Source: Croceibacterium selenioxidans (GTDB lineage: Bacteria; Pseudomonadota; Alphaproteobacteria; Sphingomonadales; Sphingomonadaceae). Taken from it: a stretch of DNA of 64,000 nucleotides. Shown here one piece after another: positions 27,947 through 35,939 of this stretch. Every line of letters starts with the position of its first letter. Position 1 is the stretch's first letter. The DNA lies in assembly GCF_018599195.1 (NCBI RefSeq), contig NZ_JAHFVK010000001.1:1426001-1490000 (forward strand). The letters run 5' to 3'. The notes under the pieces are model-generated. The model did not search any database. It had not been told where the DNA came from and worked only from the letters and a program-made list of their open reading frames with translations. Made by a program: the position numbers and the translations under genes.

Positions 27947-28083
27947 CGGCCGCGTGCCTTGTCTCGCCGGCTTTCCGCCGCGCGCATGGAGAGCCAGCTC
28001 CACGCCACCAGTGCGAGGGTGCCCAGCACGCCGACGGCATAGGCTGCGATCACAAAATCCCAATGGTTGAGTGCTTCGCGCAT
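27943..28083 (-). CDS. ccmD: haem exporter accessory protein CcmD
   Basis: A 46-residue single-pass protein, MREALNHWDFVIAAYAVGVL followed by a helix and the basic tail RRDKARGR. Size, topology and place between ccmC and ccmE identify it. CcmD helps release holo-CcmE from the CcmABC complex. Its ATG shares one base with the ccmC stop (TAATG). Confidence 0.93.
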   Translation of the reverse strand: MREALNHWDFVIAAYAVGVLGTLALVAWSWLSMRAAESRRDKARGR

Positions 28084-28802
28084 TAATCCTCCAGCGCGCG
28101 CCGACGCAGCCGCGCTTCTGCCTGGACGTCGGCCAGGATCGCCCGCATCCGCGCGAGCACTACCCCGCCGAAGATGAACGAGAACCCCAAGGTCGCCACG
28201 GCGAGGGGAATGAGGAACTCTGCCGCCATGGCCGAGCCGCCGGTGGTCAGGCTCGGAGGCTGGTGGAGCGAGTTCCACCAGAGAACCGAGAAATGGATGA
28301 TCGGAATGTTCACCGCGCCGACGAGGCCGAAAATGGCGACAATGCGGCTCGATGCCCCTTCGCGGTCGGACGCCTGGGCGAGCGCGATGTAGCCGAGATA
28401 GAGGAACAGCAGCACGAGCATGCTCGTCAGGCGCCCGTCCCAGACCCACCAGGTTCCCCAGGCCGGACGCCCCCAGATCGATCCGCTCGCAAGGCAGATA
28501 GCTGCGAATACCGCGCCGGGAACAGCCGTTGCCCGGGCGGCAATCGCCGCCAACGGGTGACGCCAGACCAGCTCGACCAGGCTGGCGACGGCAATGGCCG
28601 TCCAGCCCCCCATGCCGAGCCAGGCTGACGGGACGTGGATGAAAACGATGCGGACGGTGTCGCCTTGCAACCGTTCGGCCGGAGCGGCGAACAGGCCCCA
28701 GGCCAGCGAACCCGCAGTCAACGCCAGGCCGGCCACCAGCAAAGCCGGGGTCAGCCAGCGGGCGATCCGCAGGAAGCGGGCAGGATTAGCGAAGCCGTGC
28801 AT
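28083..28802 (-). CDS. ccmC: haem exporter permease CcmC
   Basis: A 239-residue six-helix membrane protein. The WWD motif is WGTWWVWDGRLTS at about 115-127, with the two haem-ligand histidines in VFIHVPSAW (His56) and PIIHFSVLWW. It loads haem onto CcmE. ATG 28802 is chosen for agreement with the family. ccmA and ccmB, which often precede ccmC, are not adjacent; the next gene upstream is an unrelated dehydrogenase. Confidence 0.95.
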   Translation of the reverse strand: MHGFANPARFLRIARWLTPALLVAGLALTAGSLAWGLFAAPAERLQGDTVRIVFIHVPSAWLGMGGWTAIAVASLVELVWRHPLAAIAARATAVPGAVFAAICLASGSIWGRPAWGTWWVWDGRLTSMLVLLFLYLGYIALAQASDREGASSRIVAIFGLVGAVNIPIIHFSVLWWNSLHQPPSLTTGGSAMAAEFLIPLAVATLGFSFIFGGVVLARMRAILADVQAEARLRRRALED

Positions 28803-28918
28803 GGTCCGCGCGCGGCTTTGGCAGGTCAGGGTTCCGCGAGCAAGGGGCGACACGCGGCGTTTCGGACAAAATCAACAAAGCGAATACTCGCTCTGGAGCG
28901 CCAGTGTCCCCGAACCCG

Positions 28919-28947
28919 TTCGTGGTGAGCTTGTCGAACCACCACGC
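28919..28947. repeat. intergenic palindrome (GAGCTTGTCGAA type)
   Basis: A 7-bp stem CGTGGTG / CACCACG encloses AGCTTGTCGAAC in the gap between ccmC and the dehydrogenase gene. The same core, with one difference, occurs at 4 kb. Such elements are widespread between genes in sphingomonads. It lies beyond the dehydrogenase stop codon, where it may protect or end that transcript. Confidence 0.6.
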
Positions 28948-28960
28948 CTAGACCCATCGC

Positions 28961-30025
28961 CTATCCGCGCCCGATCAACCGTTGCGCCATGCGGTCGGCC
29001 ACGACGTCCGCCGATAGTCCGCTCTCGTCGCTCTCACGCCAGATCGATTGCAGCCGCTCGGGAATCTGTTCGATGCGTGCCCGGACTTCATTCAAGTCGC
29101 AGGGCTCGGCATGCTGGCGGCACAGGTACTCGAGGCTCACGTTGATGATGCCGCCGGCGTTGATGACATAGTCCGGGGCATAGAGAATTCCGCGTTCCGC
29201 CAGCAGGGTGCCGTGCTCGCGCCGCGCCAACTGGTTGTTCGCCCCGCCCGCAACGATCCGGCAGTCGAGGCGGCCGATCCCCTCTTCATCGAGAATCGCT
29301 CCGAGCGCGTTGGGGCTGAAGACCTCGCAAGAGGTCGCCATGATTTCGTCAGCGGTCACCGCTTCGGCGCCCAGTTCGGCGGCCAAAGCCCTCGCGCGCG
29401 CGGCGGTGATATCGGCGAGGGTCAGCCGCGCGCCTTCCTCCGCCAAGAGCCGGGCCACCCCGCCGCCGACACTTCCACAACCTTGCAGGGCCACGCGAAC
29501 GCCGTCGAGGTCTTGGCGCCCGAGCTTGTGTGCCACCGCCGCTTTGATGCCGAGGAATATGCCCATGGCCGTGAAGGGTCCCGGATCGCCCCCCAACTGC
29601 CCTTCTTCCGCCGGCAGACCGCAAACGTGCGGCGTCCGCTTGGAGATCGCGACCATGTCAGCCTCGCTTGCGCCGACATCTTCCGCCGTTACGTACCGGC
29701 CGCCGAGCGCGTTCACCGCATCACCGAAGGCGGCCAGCATCGCGGCGGTCTTGGTCCGGTCCTTGTCGAGGAGGACCACTGCCTTGCCGCCGCCCATCGG
29801 GAGGCCGGCCATGGCGTTCTTGTAACTCATTCCCCGCGACAGTCGCAGGGCATCGCGCATCGCGCCTTGCGGATCGGCGTAGTGCCAGAAGCGCGTCCCC
29901 CCCGCACCGGGGCCAAGATGAGTAGAATGAAGCGCGAGGATCGCCGTCAGGCCCGAGGCCTTGTCGTGCACCAGTTGGACGAGCTCGTGATCGTCCCAGT
30001 CCGCCTCTGTCCAGAAAGCCGCCAT
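28961..30025 (-). CDS. Leu/Phe/Val/Glu-type amino acid dehydrogenase
   Basis: A 354-residue NAD-dependent oxidative deaminase of the Glu/Leu/Phe/Val family. The substrate and catalytic lysines are Lys69 and Lys81 in YKNAMAGLPMGGGKAVV, and the Rossmann fold is ALQGCGSVGGGVA near residue 180. Size and sequence are closest to leucine dehydrogenase. It would reversibly deaminate branched-chain amino acids. ATG 30025 is chosen because the next in-frame ATG upstream lies against the tRNA-His gene. It is monocistronic. Confidence 0.88.
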   Translation of the reverse strand: MAAFWTEADWDDHELVQLVHDKASGLTAILALHSTHLGPGAGGTRFWHYADPQGAMRDALRLSRGMSYKNAMAGLPMGGGKAVVLLDKDRTKTAAMLAAFGDAVNALGGRYVTAEDVGASEADMVAISKRTPHVCGLPAEEGQLGGDPGPFTAMGIFLGIKAAVAHKLGRQDLDGVRVALQGCGSVGGGVARLLAEEGARLTLADITAARARALAAELGAEAVTADEIMATSCEVFSPNALGAILDEEGIGRLDCRIVAGGANNQLARREHGTLLAERGILYAPDYVINAGGIINVSLEYLCRQHAEPCDLNEVRARIEQIPERLQSIWRESDESGLSADVVADRMAQRLIGRG

Positions 30026-30076
30026 GCGAAAGGCCTCGCGCAATGGGTTGCAAAAGCGCCAGGGCATGAAGGGGAA

Positions 30077-30154
30077 TGGGGCGATTGACGGGGTTTGAAC
30101 CCGCGACCTCCGGTACCACAAACCGGCGCTCTAACCAACTGAGCTACAATCGCC
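30077..30154 (-). tRNA. tRNA-His (GTG)
   Basis: A complete reverse-strand cloverleaf with anticodon stem CCGGT/ACCGG and loop TTGTGGT, anticodon GTG. The extra G at position -1 opposite discriminator C, specific to histidine tRNA, is encoded. CCA is encoded. It lies about 50 bases upstream of the dehydrogenase start and could be cotranscribed with it. Confidence 0.97.
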
Positions 30155-30335
30155 ACAGCCTCTGCCACCTTACGCTGTGTCGAGGTGGCTGTCAGGCAGT
30201 CGCACCAACCGGTCAAGCCAGATCGGCGCGGGCGCGAGCCTGTTGCACAGGTCACCTGCCAAGCAAAGTGAAAACTTCGTTTGGGGAAGACGAACGCAAC
30301 TTTATTACCTCAAGCTCCCCGGCTATCTCGAGCTC

Positions 30336-30971
30336 ATGGCGAATCCTGGAGAGACAACTGGCGATCACCTGTCTGCCTGGCCCGGGCTGCGACGCGTTCC
30401 GACTCCGAGGGCAGAGGTGTACGACTTACCCGACTTCCTCCCGCCGAAACTATGCGCACGCCTGATCGCCCTGATCGACAAGGATCGGCGACCTTCGACC
30501 ATCGCCGACCCCAACGGCGACCACTACTTCCGCACTAGCGAGACTTGCGACCTCAGCCCCGAGGAGCCGGCCGTACAGGAACTTGAGGCGCTGCTCTTCG
30601 CCCTGAACGGAATCGATGCCGCCTATGGGGAGCCGGTACAGGGCCAGCGCTACGAAATCGGCCAAGAGTTCAAGAACCACACGGACTATTTCGAGCCTTC
30701 GGGCCAGGACTTCGAGAAGTATTGTTCGGTCTCAGGCCAGCGAACCTGGACTTTCATGATCTATCTCAACGACGTCGAGGCAGGTGGTGCGACGCGCTTC
30801 AAGGTGATCGACAAGATCTTCCGGCCGCAGGAAGGCAAGCTGCTATGCTGGAATAACCATCGCCCCGACGGCAGCCTCAACCCAGCGACACTCCATCATG
30901 GCATGAAGGTACGCAAGGGCGTGAAGTACGTGATTACCAAGTGGTATCGTGAAAGGCCCTGGGGATGGTGA
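30336..30971 (+). CDS. prolyl 4-hydroxylase-like 2OG-Fe(II) oxygenase
   Basis: A 211-residue non-haem iron dioxygenase. Iron ligands are His115 and Asp117 (KNHTDYFEP) and His187 (TLHHGMKV); Lys197 (GVKYVITKW) should bind 2-oxoglutarate. The FMIYLND stretch is typical of the P4Hc group. The substrate is unknown. The start is uncertain: ATG 30336 fits the domain but has only a weak ribosome site, and the frame stays open to about 30177. It overlaps the next gene by seven bases. Confidence 0.85.
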   Translation: MANPGETTGDHLSAWPGLRRVPTPRAEVYDLPDFLPPKLCARLIALIDKDRRPSTIADPNGDHYFRTSETCDLSPEEPAVQELEALLFALNGIDAAYGEPVQGQRYEIGQEFKNHTDYFEPSGQDFEKYCSVSGQRTWTFMIYLNDVEAGGATRFKVIDKIFRPQEGKLLCWNNHRPDGSLNPATLHHGMKVRKGVKYVITKWYRERPWGW

Positions 30972-31390
30972 GCGAGGCTGGGGTTGAACGATCGGGATCG
31001 TGCCACTGCGGGGCGGTTAGGTTCACCGTCCGGGTGGAGGAGCCGCTCCGTGGCGCTCGCTGTGATTGCTCGATTTGTTCGATCAAAGGCGCGGTGACGG
31101 TAGGGACCCCGCTCGAAGGCTTGCGGATCGTCGAGGGTGAAGACCGGCTCAGCTGCTACCAGTTCAACACGAAAGTCGCGAAGCACTACTTCTGCTCGAA
31201 CTGCGGTACCTACACCTTCCATCAACGCCGATCCGACCCGGATACCTACGGCGTCAACGTGGCTTGCCTCGGCCTCAATCCGTACCATGACTTTCCGAAC
31301 GTCGCAGTGGTCGATGGTCGACATCATGTGCGCGACACCGGCAAGGCCAGGCTCGCCGGCCGGCTGAAGTTCGAACCTTCGGAAGACTAG
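30965..31390 (+). CDS. GFA / CENP-V family zinc protein
   Basis: A 141-residue GFA-fold protein with the cysteine sets GSCHCGAV (Cys13, Cys15), ARCDCSIC (33, 35, 38) and FCSNCG (77, 80) that bind two zincs. The family includes glutathione-dependent formaldehyde-activating enzyme, but most members, and probably this one, have unknown substrates. It starts inside the preceding oxygenase gene (ATGGTGA), so the two are expressed together. Confidence 0.9.
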   Translation: MVSEAGVERSGSCHCGAVRFTVRVEEPLRGARCDCSICSIKGAVTVGTPLEGLRIVEGEDRLSCYQFNTKVAKHYFCSNCGTYTFHQRRSDPDTYGVNVACLGLNPYHDFPNVAVVDGRHHVRDTGKARLAGRLKFEPSED

Positions 31391-31426
31391 ATCTTCCCCC
31401 TGAAACAAGCTTGGGGACGAACGAAA

Positions 31427-31451
31427 AAGGGCGGCCCAGTGGACCGCCCTT
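31427..31451. terminator. bidirectional terminator
   Basis: An 8-bp stem AAGGGCGG / CCGCCCTT lies between the convergent GFA gene and rpmE. On the reverse strand it is followed by TTTTCG after the stem's own Ts, giving a good Rho-independent terminator for rpmE. The forward side (TTCGCTTG) is weaker. Confidence 0.85.
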
Positions 31452-31477
31452 CGCTTGTCTCGAATTCGAGGCTTTGC

Positions 31478-31705
31478 TCAGCTCTTCTTGAGGGTGAGCC
31501 CGCCGAAGCGCTTGTTGAACTGCGCAACGCGGCCGCCCTGGTCGACCTGGCGCTGACCGCCGGTCCATGCCGGATGGCTGGTCGGGTCGATGTCGAGGTG
31601 CAGCGTGTCGCCTTCTTTGCCCCAGGTGGAGCGCGTTTCGAACACGGTGCCGTCGGTCATCTGCACCTTGATCATGTGGTAATCGGGATGGGTATCGGCC
31701 TTCAT
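31478..31705 (-). CDS. rpmE: 50S ribosomal protein L31
   Basis: A 75-residue L31, starting [19 protein letters not shown] and containing [17 protein letters not shown]. It has no cysteines, so it is the zinc-free form usual in alphaproteobacteria. It bridges the ribosomal subunits. It is followed by a strong terminator and lies 97 bases downstream of fabZ. Confidence 0.97.
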   Translation of the reverse strand: MKADTHPDYHMIKVQMTDGTVFETRSTWGKEGDTLHLDIDPTSHPAWTGGQRQVDQGGRVAQFNKRFGGLTLKKS

Positions 31706-31802
31706 CGCATTAGTCCTTCGCGCGTTTGACCGGTTCCGACCGGCCCTGCAATATCGGGAAAGGCGCGCCCTTACAGATGGGCGCGAGTAATTGCAACCTG
31801 GC

Positions 31803-32282
31803 TCAGGCCGCGCTGGGCGGATCTGCGACCATCGCAGTGAATTGCACCTCGCAAGTCACCTTGCCCTCGACGCTGGCCTTGCCCCAGAACTTGCACACGC
31901 GGGCCCGTTTCTGGACGAAACCGACATTGAGATCGAGCAAGCAGCCCGGCTCCACAGGGGCGCGGAACTTCGCTTCCTCGATGGCCATGAAATAGACCAG
32001 CTTGCCCGAACCGGCGAGCTGAAGCGTTTCGATGGCCAGGATCGCCGCCGCCTGGGCCAGCGCTTCGATTTGCAGCACGCCCGGCATGATCGGCCGGCCA
32101 GGAAAGTGGCCCTGGAAGAACTGCTCGTTGAAGCTGACCGCCTTTACCGCGTGAATCTCCTCGTCGATCTTCAGGCGCTTGACCCGATCGACGAGGAGTA
32201 GCGGATAGCGGTGCGGCAGGGCGTTGAGGATTTGCGCGATGTCGTAAGCGCGCTCATCCACGGCCGTACTTGCCTCTGTCAT
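31803..32282 (-). CDS. fabZ: 3-hydroxyacyl-ACP dehydratase FabZ
   Basis: A 159-residue hot-dog fold dehydratase of fatty-acid elongation. The active-site His59 is in [13 protein letters not shown] and Glu73 in QIEALAQ. It lies 21 bases after ompH in the bamA-ompH-fabZ array. In most alphaproteobacteria lpxD and lpxA flank fabZ; both are missing here. Confidence 0.97.
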   Translation of the reverse strand: MTEASTAVDERAYDIAQILNALPHRYPLLLVDRVKRLKIDEEIHAVKAVSFNEQFFQGHFPGRPIMPGVLQIEALAQAAAILAIETLQLAGSGKLVYFMAIEEAKFRAPVEPGCLLDLNVGFVQKRARVCKFWGKASVEGKVTCEVQFTAMVADPPSAA

Positions 32283-32303
32283 GCCCTGCCCCCGGACGCC
32301 CGC

Positions 32304-32981
32304 TTAGCGACCCTGCGGCTGCGCGGCTTGCGGCTGAGCGGCTTGCTGCTGCTGAGCCTGCTGGGCCATCGCCGCCTGAACCAGGACCTGCTGCACTTCC
32401 TGGTACAGAGAAACCGTCTGCTGCTGCGGGCGCCAGCCCGCCGGCACGGTGGTCGACACCGTCGGGACAAGCGTATTCAACGCCGTCGCGATCTCGTCGG
32501 TCACATCCGCCGCCTGACTGGCGTAAACGGCCTGACCGGGCGAGAGGATCAGCTGCAGGCTATGCTGCGTGACGACCTGCTGAACCGCTGGGCCGAACTG
32601 CTGCGCCACTTGCTCAAGAGCATAGACACGCGCCTGCGTGATCGGCGCCTGAGCCTGATTGATCTGCTGATCGAGGCCTTCAATCTGGCTCCGGGCGGCG
32701 GCGTTGTTTTGGGCCGCGGTCGCTTCCGCTTCGTTCAGCTGGCCATCGTTGTTGGTATCGAACTGCTTCAGGGCAGTCTGGCGTTGCACCTGGAGCTGCT
32801 CAAGCTGGGTGCGCTGTGCCTGGTAGGTTGTGCCGATCTGCCCGAAAGCAGTCTGCAGGGCCTGCGAGGCGGCGATGGCGATCGCCGGTTCAGCCACGGC
32901 GATGCCGTTGACCTGCGCGGAAGCTGGGCTTGCTACGACGGCCAGAGCAAACGCGGCAGTCGCAAAAAGGTGGTTCTTCAT
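32304..32981 (-). CDS. OmpH/Skp-family periplasmic chaperone with an EF-hand-like loop
   Basis: A 225-residue protein. A signal peptide ends near residue 23 (ASPASAQ), then an amphipathic coiled-coil (about 45-125) follows, as in Skp, which holds unfolded outer-membrane proteins. The tail is Gln/Ala/Pro rich with QAAQPQ repeats. Residues 75-86, DTNNDGQLNEAE, fit a calcium-binding EF-hand loop exactly (D, N, D, Q, N, E at positions 1, 3, 5, 7, 9, 12). The ATG overlaps the bamA stop (TGATG), so the two are coupled. It is longer than E. coli Skp (161). Confidence 0.88.
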   Translation of the reverse strand: MKNHLFATAAFALAVVASPASAQVNGIAVAEPAIAIAASQALQTAFGQIGTTYQAQRTQLEQLQVQRQTALKQFDTNNDGQLNEAEATAAQNNAAARSQIEGLDQQINQAQAPITQARVYALEQVAQQFGPAVQQVVTQHSLQLILSPGQAVYASQAADVTDEIATALNTLVPTVSTTVPAGWRPQQQTVSLYQEVQQVLVQAAMAQQAQQQQAAQPQAAQPQGR

Positions 32982-35737
32982 CAGAATTGGGTCCCTACGT
33001 TGAAGGAGAAACGCTTGGTGTCGTCGCCTTCCTGTTTGAGGATCGGATAGGCGAAGTCGATACGGAAAGGTCCGAAGGGCGAATTCCAGTTTACGCCGAT
33101 ACCAACCGAAAGGCGAGGCATCGCGGAATTGCCCAGGAACTGCTCGACGAACGGCGGCAACGTCGTGCCGATCGCGGTGTTGGCGTTGTTCGTCAGACAG
33201 GCAGGCGGATTGGGGTTGGTCGGGCTTGTCACGATCGACGTGGAGGTCGGCACGCAAACGCCACTTGTGTTGGGAGCGGCCGCGTTAATCTGCGTGTAGA
33301 GCGCGTCACCGTCGGCATTGCGCGAAGGCAGGAAGATGCCGTTGGGGTACGGGCTGATAGTCAGCTCTGGCGCGGTAACTCCGAAGACCGACCCAATGTC
33401 GGCGAAGATCGACGGACGAATACCCATCTCACGAGCACCCGAGCCGAGCGGAATCTCGAGCTCCGCACGGCCGAGATAGTAGGCATGCCCACCCAGAGAG
33501 TCATCCTGGGTGGTGTCATCGTCGATCGGCAGGAGAACCGGGTTGTTGGGATCGGAGGTATCGTAAAAGCGACGGACCACGCGCGGACCGATGCCGCGAA
33601 TGTCGAAACCGCGAATATCGGGCTCACCGAGGAAGAACCGGTCGGTCAGCTGGACATTGTCGGTGTCCGGGCCCTTGTCCTTCAACCCGTGAATGTAGCC
33701 AACCTCGGCTCCGAGCGAAAAGATGAAGCCCGGACGAAGCTGCCAGAACCGCTTCGCCTCCGCGCGTCCGCGAACGTAATAGGTATCACCTCCGAGACCG
33801 GCGAGGTCCACGCTGGCAATGGCCCGCTGGCCCCGTGTCGGGCGCGCGCCGTTGTCCAGCGTGTTCTGGATGACGGACAGACCGAGAATCGAACTGGTGC
33901 GCTTGCCGATGGCGTCGCAAAGGTAACGGCCTGCCAGCAGAGGTTCGCAGGTCCGCACGCCATCGCCGTCAAGGTCGGCGTAATAGATGTTCTCGTCGAT
34001 CGTGACGTCTTCAATATTGAAGGTGTAGCGCGCGAGTGCCGAAACCGTCTCGGTCAACGGAATACCCAGACGCCCCTGAAAACCGGTGGTCGAGGAGTCG
34101 TAGGTTGCCGTGGAATCCTTGTAGTAGCCGTTGTTGTAGTCACGCCGGTAGATATCGGCGCCGGCCGAGATGTTCTTGTCGAACACGTAAGGCTCGGTGA
34201 AGCTGACGTTGAACGCTTGTGAATAGCGCGAGTAGTTGAGCTGCAGCCCTACGGTCTGCCCGCGGCCACGGAAGTTGTTCTGGCGGATCGAGCCCTGGAA
34301 CACGAAGCTCTCGAGGCTGGAGAAGCCCGCCGACAGTGAGAGTTCACCAGTCGCCTGTTCCTGGACATTGGCTTCGAGAACGATCCGGTCGGGCGCGCTG
34401 CCGTCGACCTGTTCGATCTCAAAGTTCTCCTGAAAGTAACCGAGCGAGTTGATGCGCGCGGTCGAACGCTTGACGCTTAGCGAGTTGAACGCATCGCCTT
34501 CGGCCAAGCGGAACTCGCGGCGGATGACCTTGTCCTGCGTCAGCGTGTTGCCGTTGATGTCGACCCGCTCGACATACACGCGGGGCGCTTCGTTGATGAC
34601 GAACTTGAGGTCCATCGTCAGGTTTTCGCGATTGCGCACGTACTGGGGGCGCACTTCGGCGAAGGCGTAACCGAAAGTGCCAGCGGTCTCAGTGATGTTC
34701 TCGATGGTATCTTCGACCAGCTTGGCGTCGTACCAGTCGCCGGTCTTCATCGGCAGCGCTTTGGTCATGACCGCGCTGTCGAAATCGCGCAGCTGGCTTT
34801 CCACCTCGACGTTGCCGAACTTGTAGCGTTCGCCCTCTTCCACCACGAACGTGATGATGAAGTCTTTCTTGTCCGGCGTCAGCTCGGCAACCGCGGAAAC
34901 GATGCGGAAGTCGACATACCCGTTCTTGAGATAGAACGCGCGAAGCTGCTGCTGATCGAACGCGAGCCTGTCGGGATCGTAGCTGGTGGTCGAGCTGAAG
35001 ATCTTCGTCAGGCCGGCCACCTTGGTCACCATCTCGCCCTGAAGTTCGCCGTCGCTGAACTTCTCGTTGCCGATGATGTTGATCTGGCGGACCTTTGACT
35101 TGGGCCCTTCGTTGATCTCGAAAATCACGTCGACGCGATTTTGGTCGAGCTGAACCATCTGCGGCTCGACAGTCGCCGCGAAGCGGCCCTGCCGCTTGTA
35201 GAGTTCGATGATGCGCGCGACGTCCGCACGGACTTTGGAACGGGTGAATATCTGCCGCGGGGCGAGCTTGATCTCCGGAAGGATCTTCTCGTCCTTGAGA
35301 CGCTTGTTACCCTCCAGCACGACCCGGTTGATCACCGGGCTTTCGACGACCGTGATAACGACGTTGCCGGTATTGGGGTCGAAGTCGATATTGAAGTCCG
35401 AAAACAGTTCGGTCGCGGCAAGGTCCTTGAGCGCCTGGTCGGCCAGCGCGGCGGTGTAGTTCTGCCCGACCCGCATCTGGATGTAGGACACGATCGTCGC
35501 AGGCTCGAGCCGCTGGGCACCGGCAACGGCGATCGACCGGATCACGCCGCCTTCAGGTTGTGCCGGCGTTTGGGCCGGCGCCGGGGTCGGAGCAGCGGAC
35601 GCATCGGGCTGAGCCGGCGGGGCAGGCGACTGAGCCTGTTGAGCCAACGCCGCAACCGGCACTCCCGCCAGGACAGTGCACCCAAGGAGGGCCACAACGA
35701 AATGCGAGGCGCCGATCGACTTTGCCTTACCGCTCAT
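32981..35737 (-). CDS. bamA: outer membrane protein assembly factor BamA
   Basis: About 918 residues: a signal peptide, a Pro/Ala/Gln-rich linker, five POTRA domains (about 50-400; for example VRQINIIGNEKFSDGEL) and a 16-strand barrel ending at a terminal Phe (FNVGTQF). The barrel's RGFDIRGIGPR motif is the conserved VRGF-type site. BamA folds and inserts outer-membrane proteins. ATG 35737 is chosen with GGATGGGG upstream; ATG 35749 is possible. About 200 bases separate it from rseP and may hold its own promoter; no gene is seen there. Confidence 0.96.
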   Translation of the reverse strand: MSGKAKSIGASHFVVALLGCTVLAGVPVAALAQQAQSPAPPAQPDASAAPTPAPAQTPAQPEGGVIRSIAVAGAQRLEPATIVSYIQMRVGQNYTAALADQALKDLAATELFSDFNIDFDPNTGNVVITVVESPVINRVVLEGNKRLKDEKILPEIKLAPRQIFTRSKVRADVARIIELYKRQGRFAATVEPQMVQLDQNRVDVIFEINEGPKSKVRQINIIGNEKFSDGELQGEMVTKVAGLTKIFSSTTSYDPDRLAFDQQQLRAFYLKNGYVDFRIVSAVAELTPDKKDFIITFVVEEGERYKFGNVEVESQLRDFDSAVMTKALPMKTGDWYDAKLVEDTIENITETAGTFGYAFAEVRPQYVRNRENLTMDLKFVINEAPRVYVERVDINGNTLTQDKVIRREFRLAEGDAFNSLSVKRSTARINSLGYFQENFEIEQVDGSAPDRIVLEANVQEQATGELSLSAGFSSLESFVFQGSIRQNNFRGRGQTVGLQLNYSRYSQAFNVSFTEPYVFDKNISAGADIYRRDYNNGYYKDSTATYDSSTTGFQGRLGIPLTETVSALARYTFNIEDVTIDENIYYADLDGDGVRTCEPLLAGRYLCDAIGKRTSSILGLSVIQNTLDNGARPTRGQRAIASVDLAGLGGDTYYVRGRAEAKRFWQLRPGFIFSLGAEVGYIHGLKDKGPDTDNVQLTDRFFLGEPDIRGFDIRGIGPRVVRRFYDTSDPNNPVLLPIDDDTTQDDSLGGHAYYLGRAELEIPLGSGAREMGIRPSIFADIGSVFGVTAPELTISPYPNGIFLPSRNADGDALYTQINAAAPNTSGVCVPTSTSIVTSPTNPNPPACLTNNANTAIGTTLPPFVEQFLGNSAMPRLSVGIGVNWNSPFGPFRIDFAYPILKQEGDDTKRFSFNVGTQF

Positions 35738-35939
35738 GTCCCCATCCATTCTAACGCGCCACGTCCCATTTGTTGCTGCAGTGACTTCATCCCGGCGAAG
35801 TCGACAGGTCTCGCAAAAGCGCGAGGTGCGGCCTTGCCCCAAGTGAGGCAGGCGTTCAAGCAAACTTGCCGGGATTTACGCTGCAGTGCCTTCCTTATCC
35901 CCGCCCCGCTGCCGCGAGGTGGAGCCACTCACCTTTCGC

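Noticed and set aside
28083-28853. Longer ccmC start at 28853
   Set aside because: The added 17 residues are Arg/Thr rich and not like the family; ATG 28802 begins the recognisable N terminus before the first helix.
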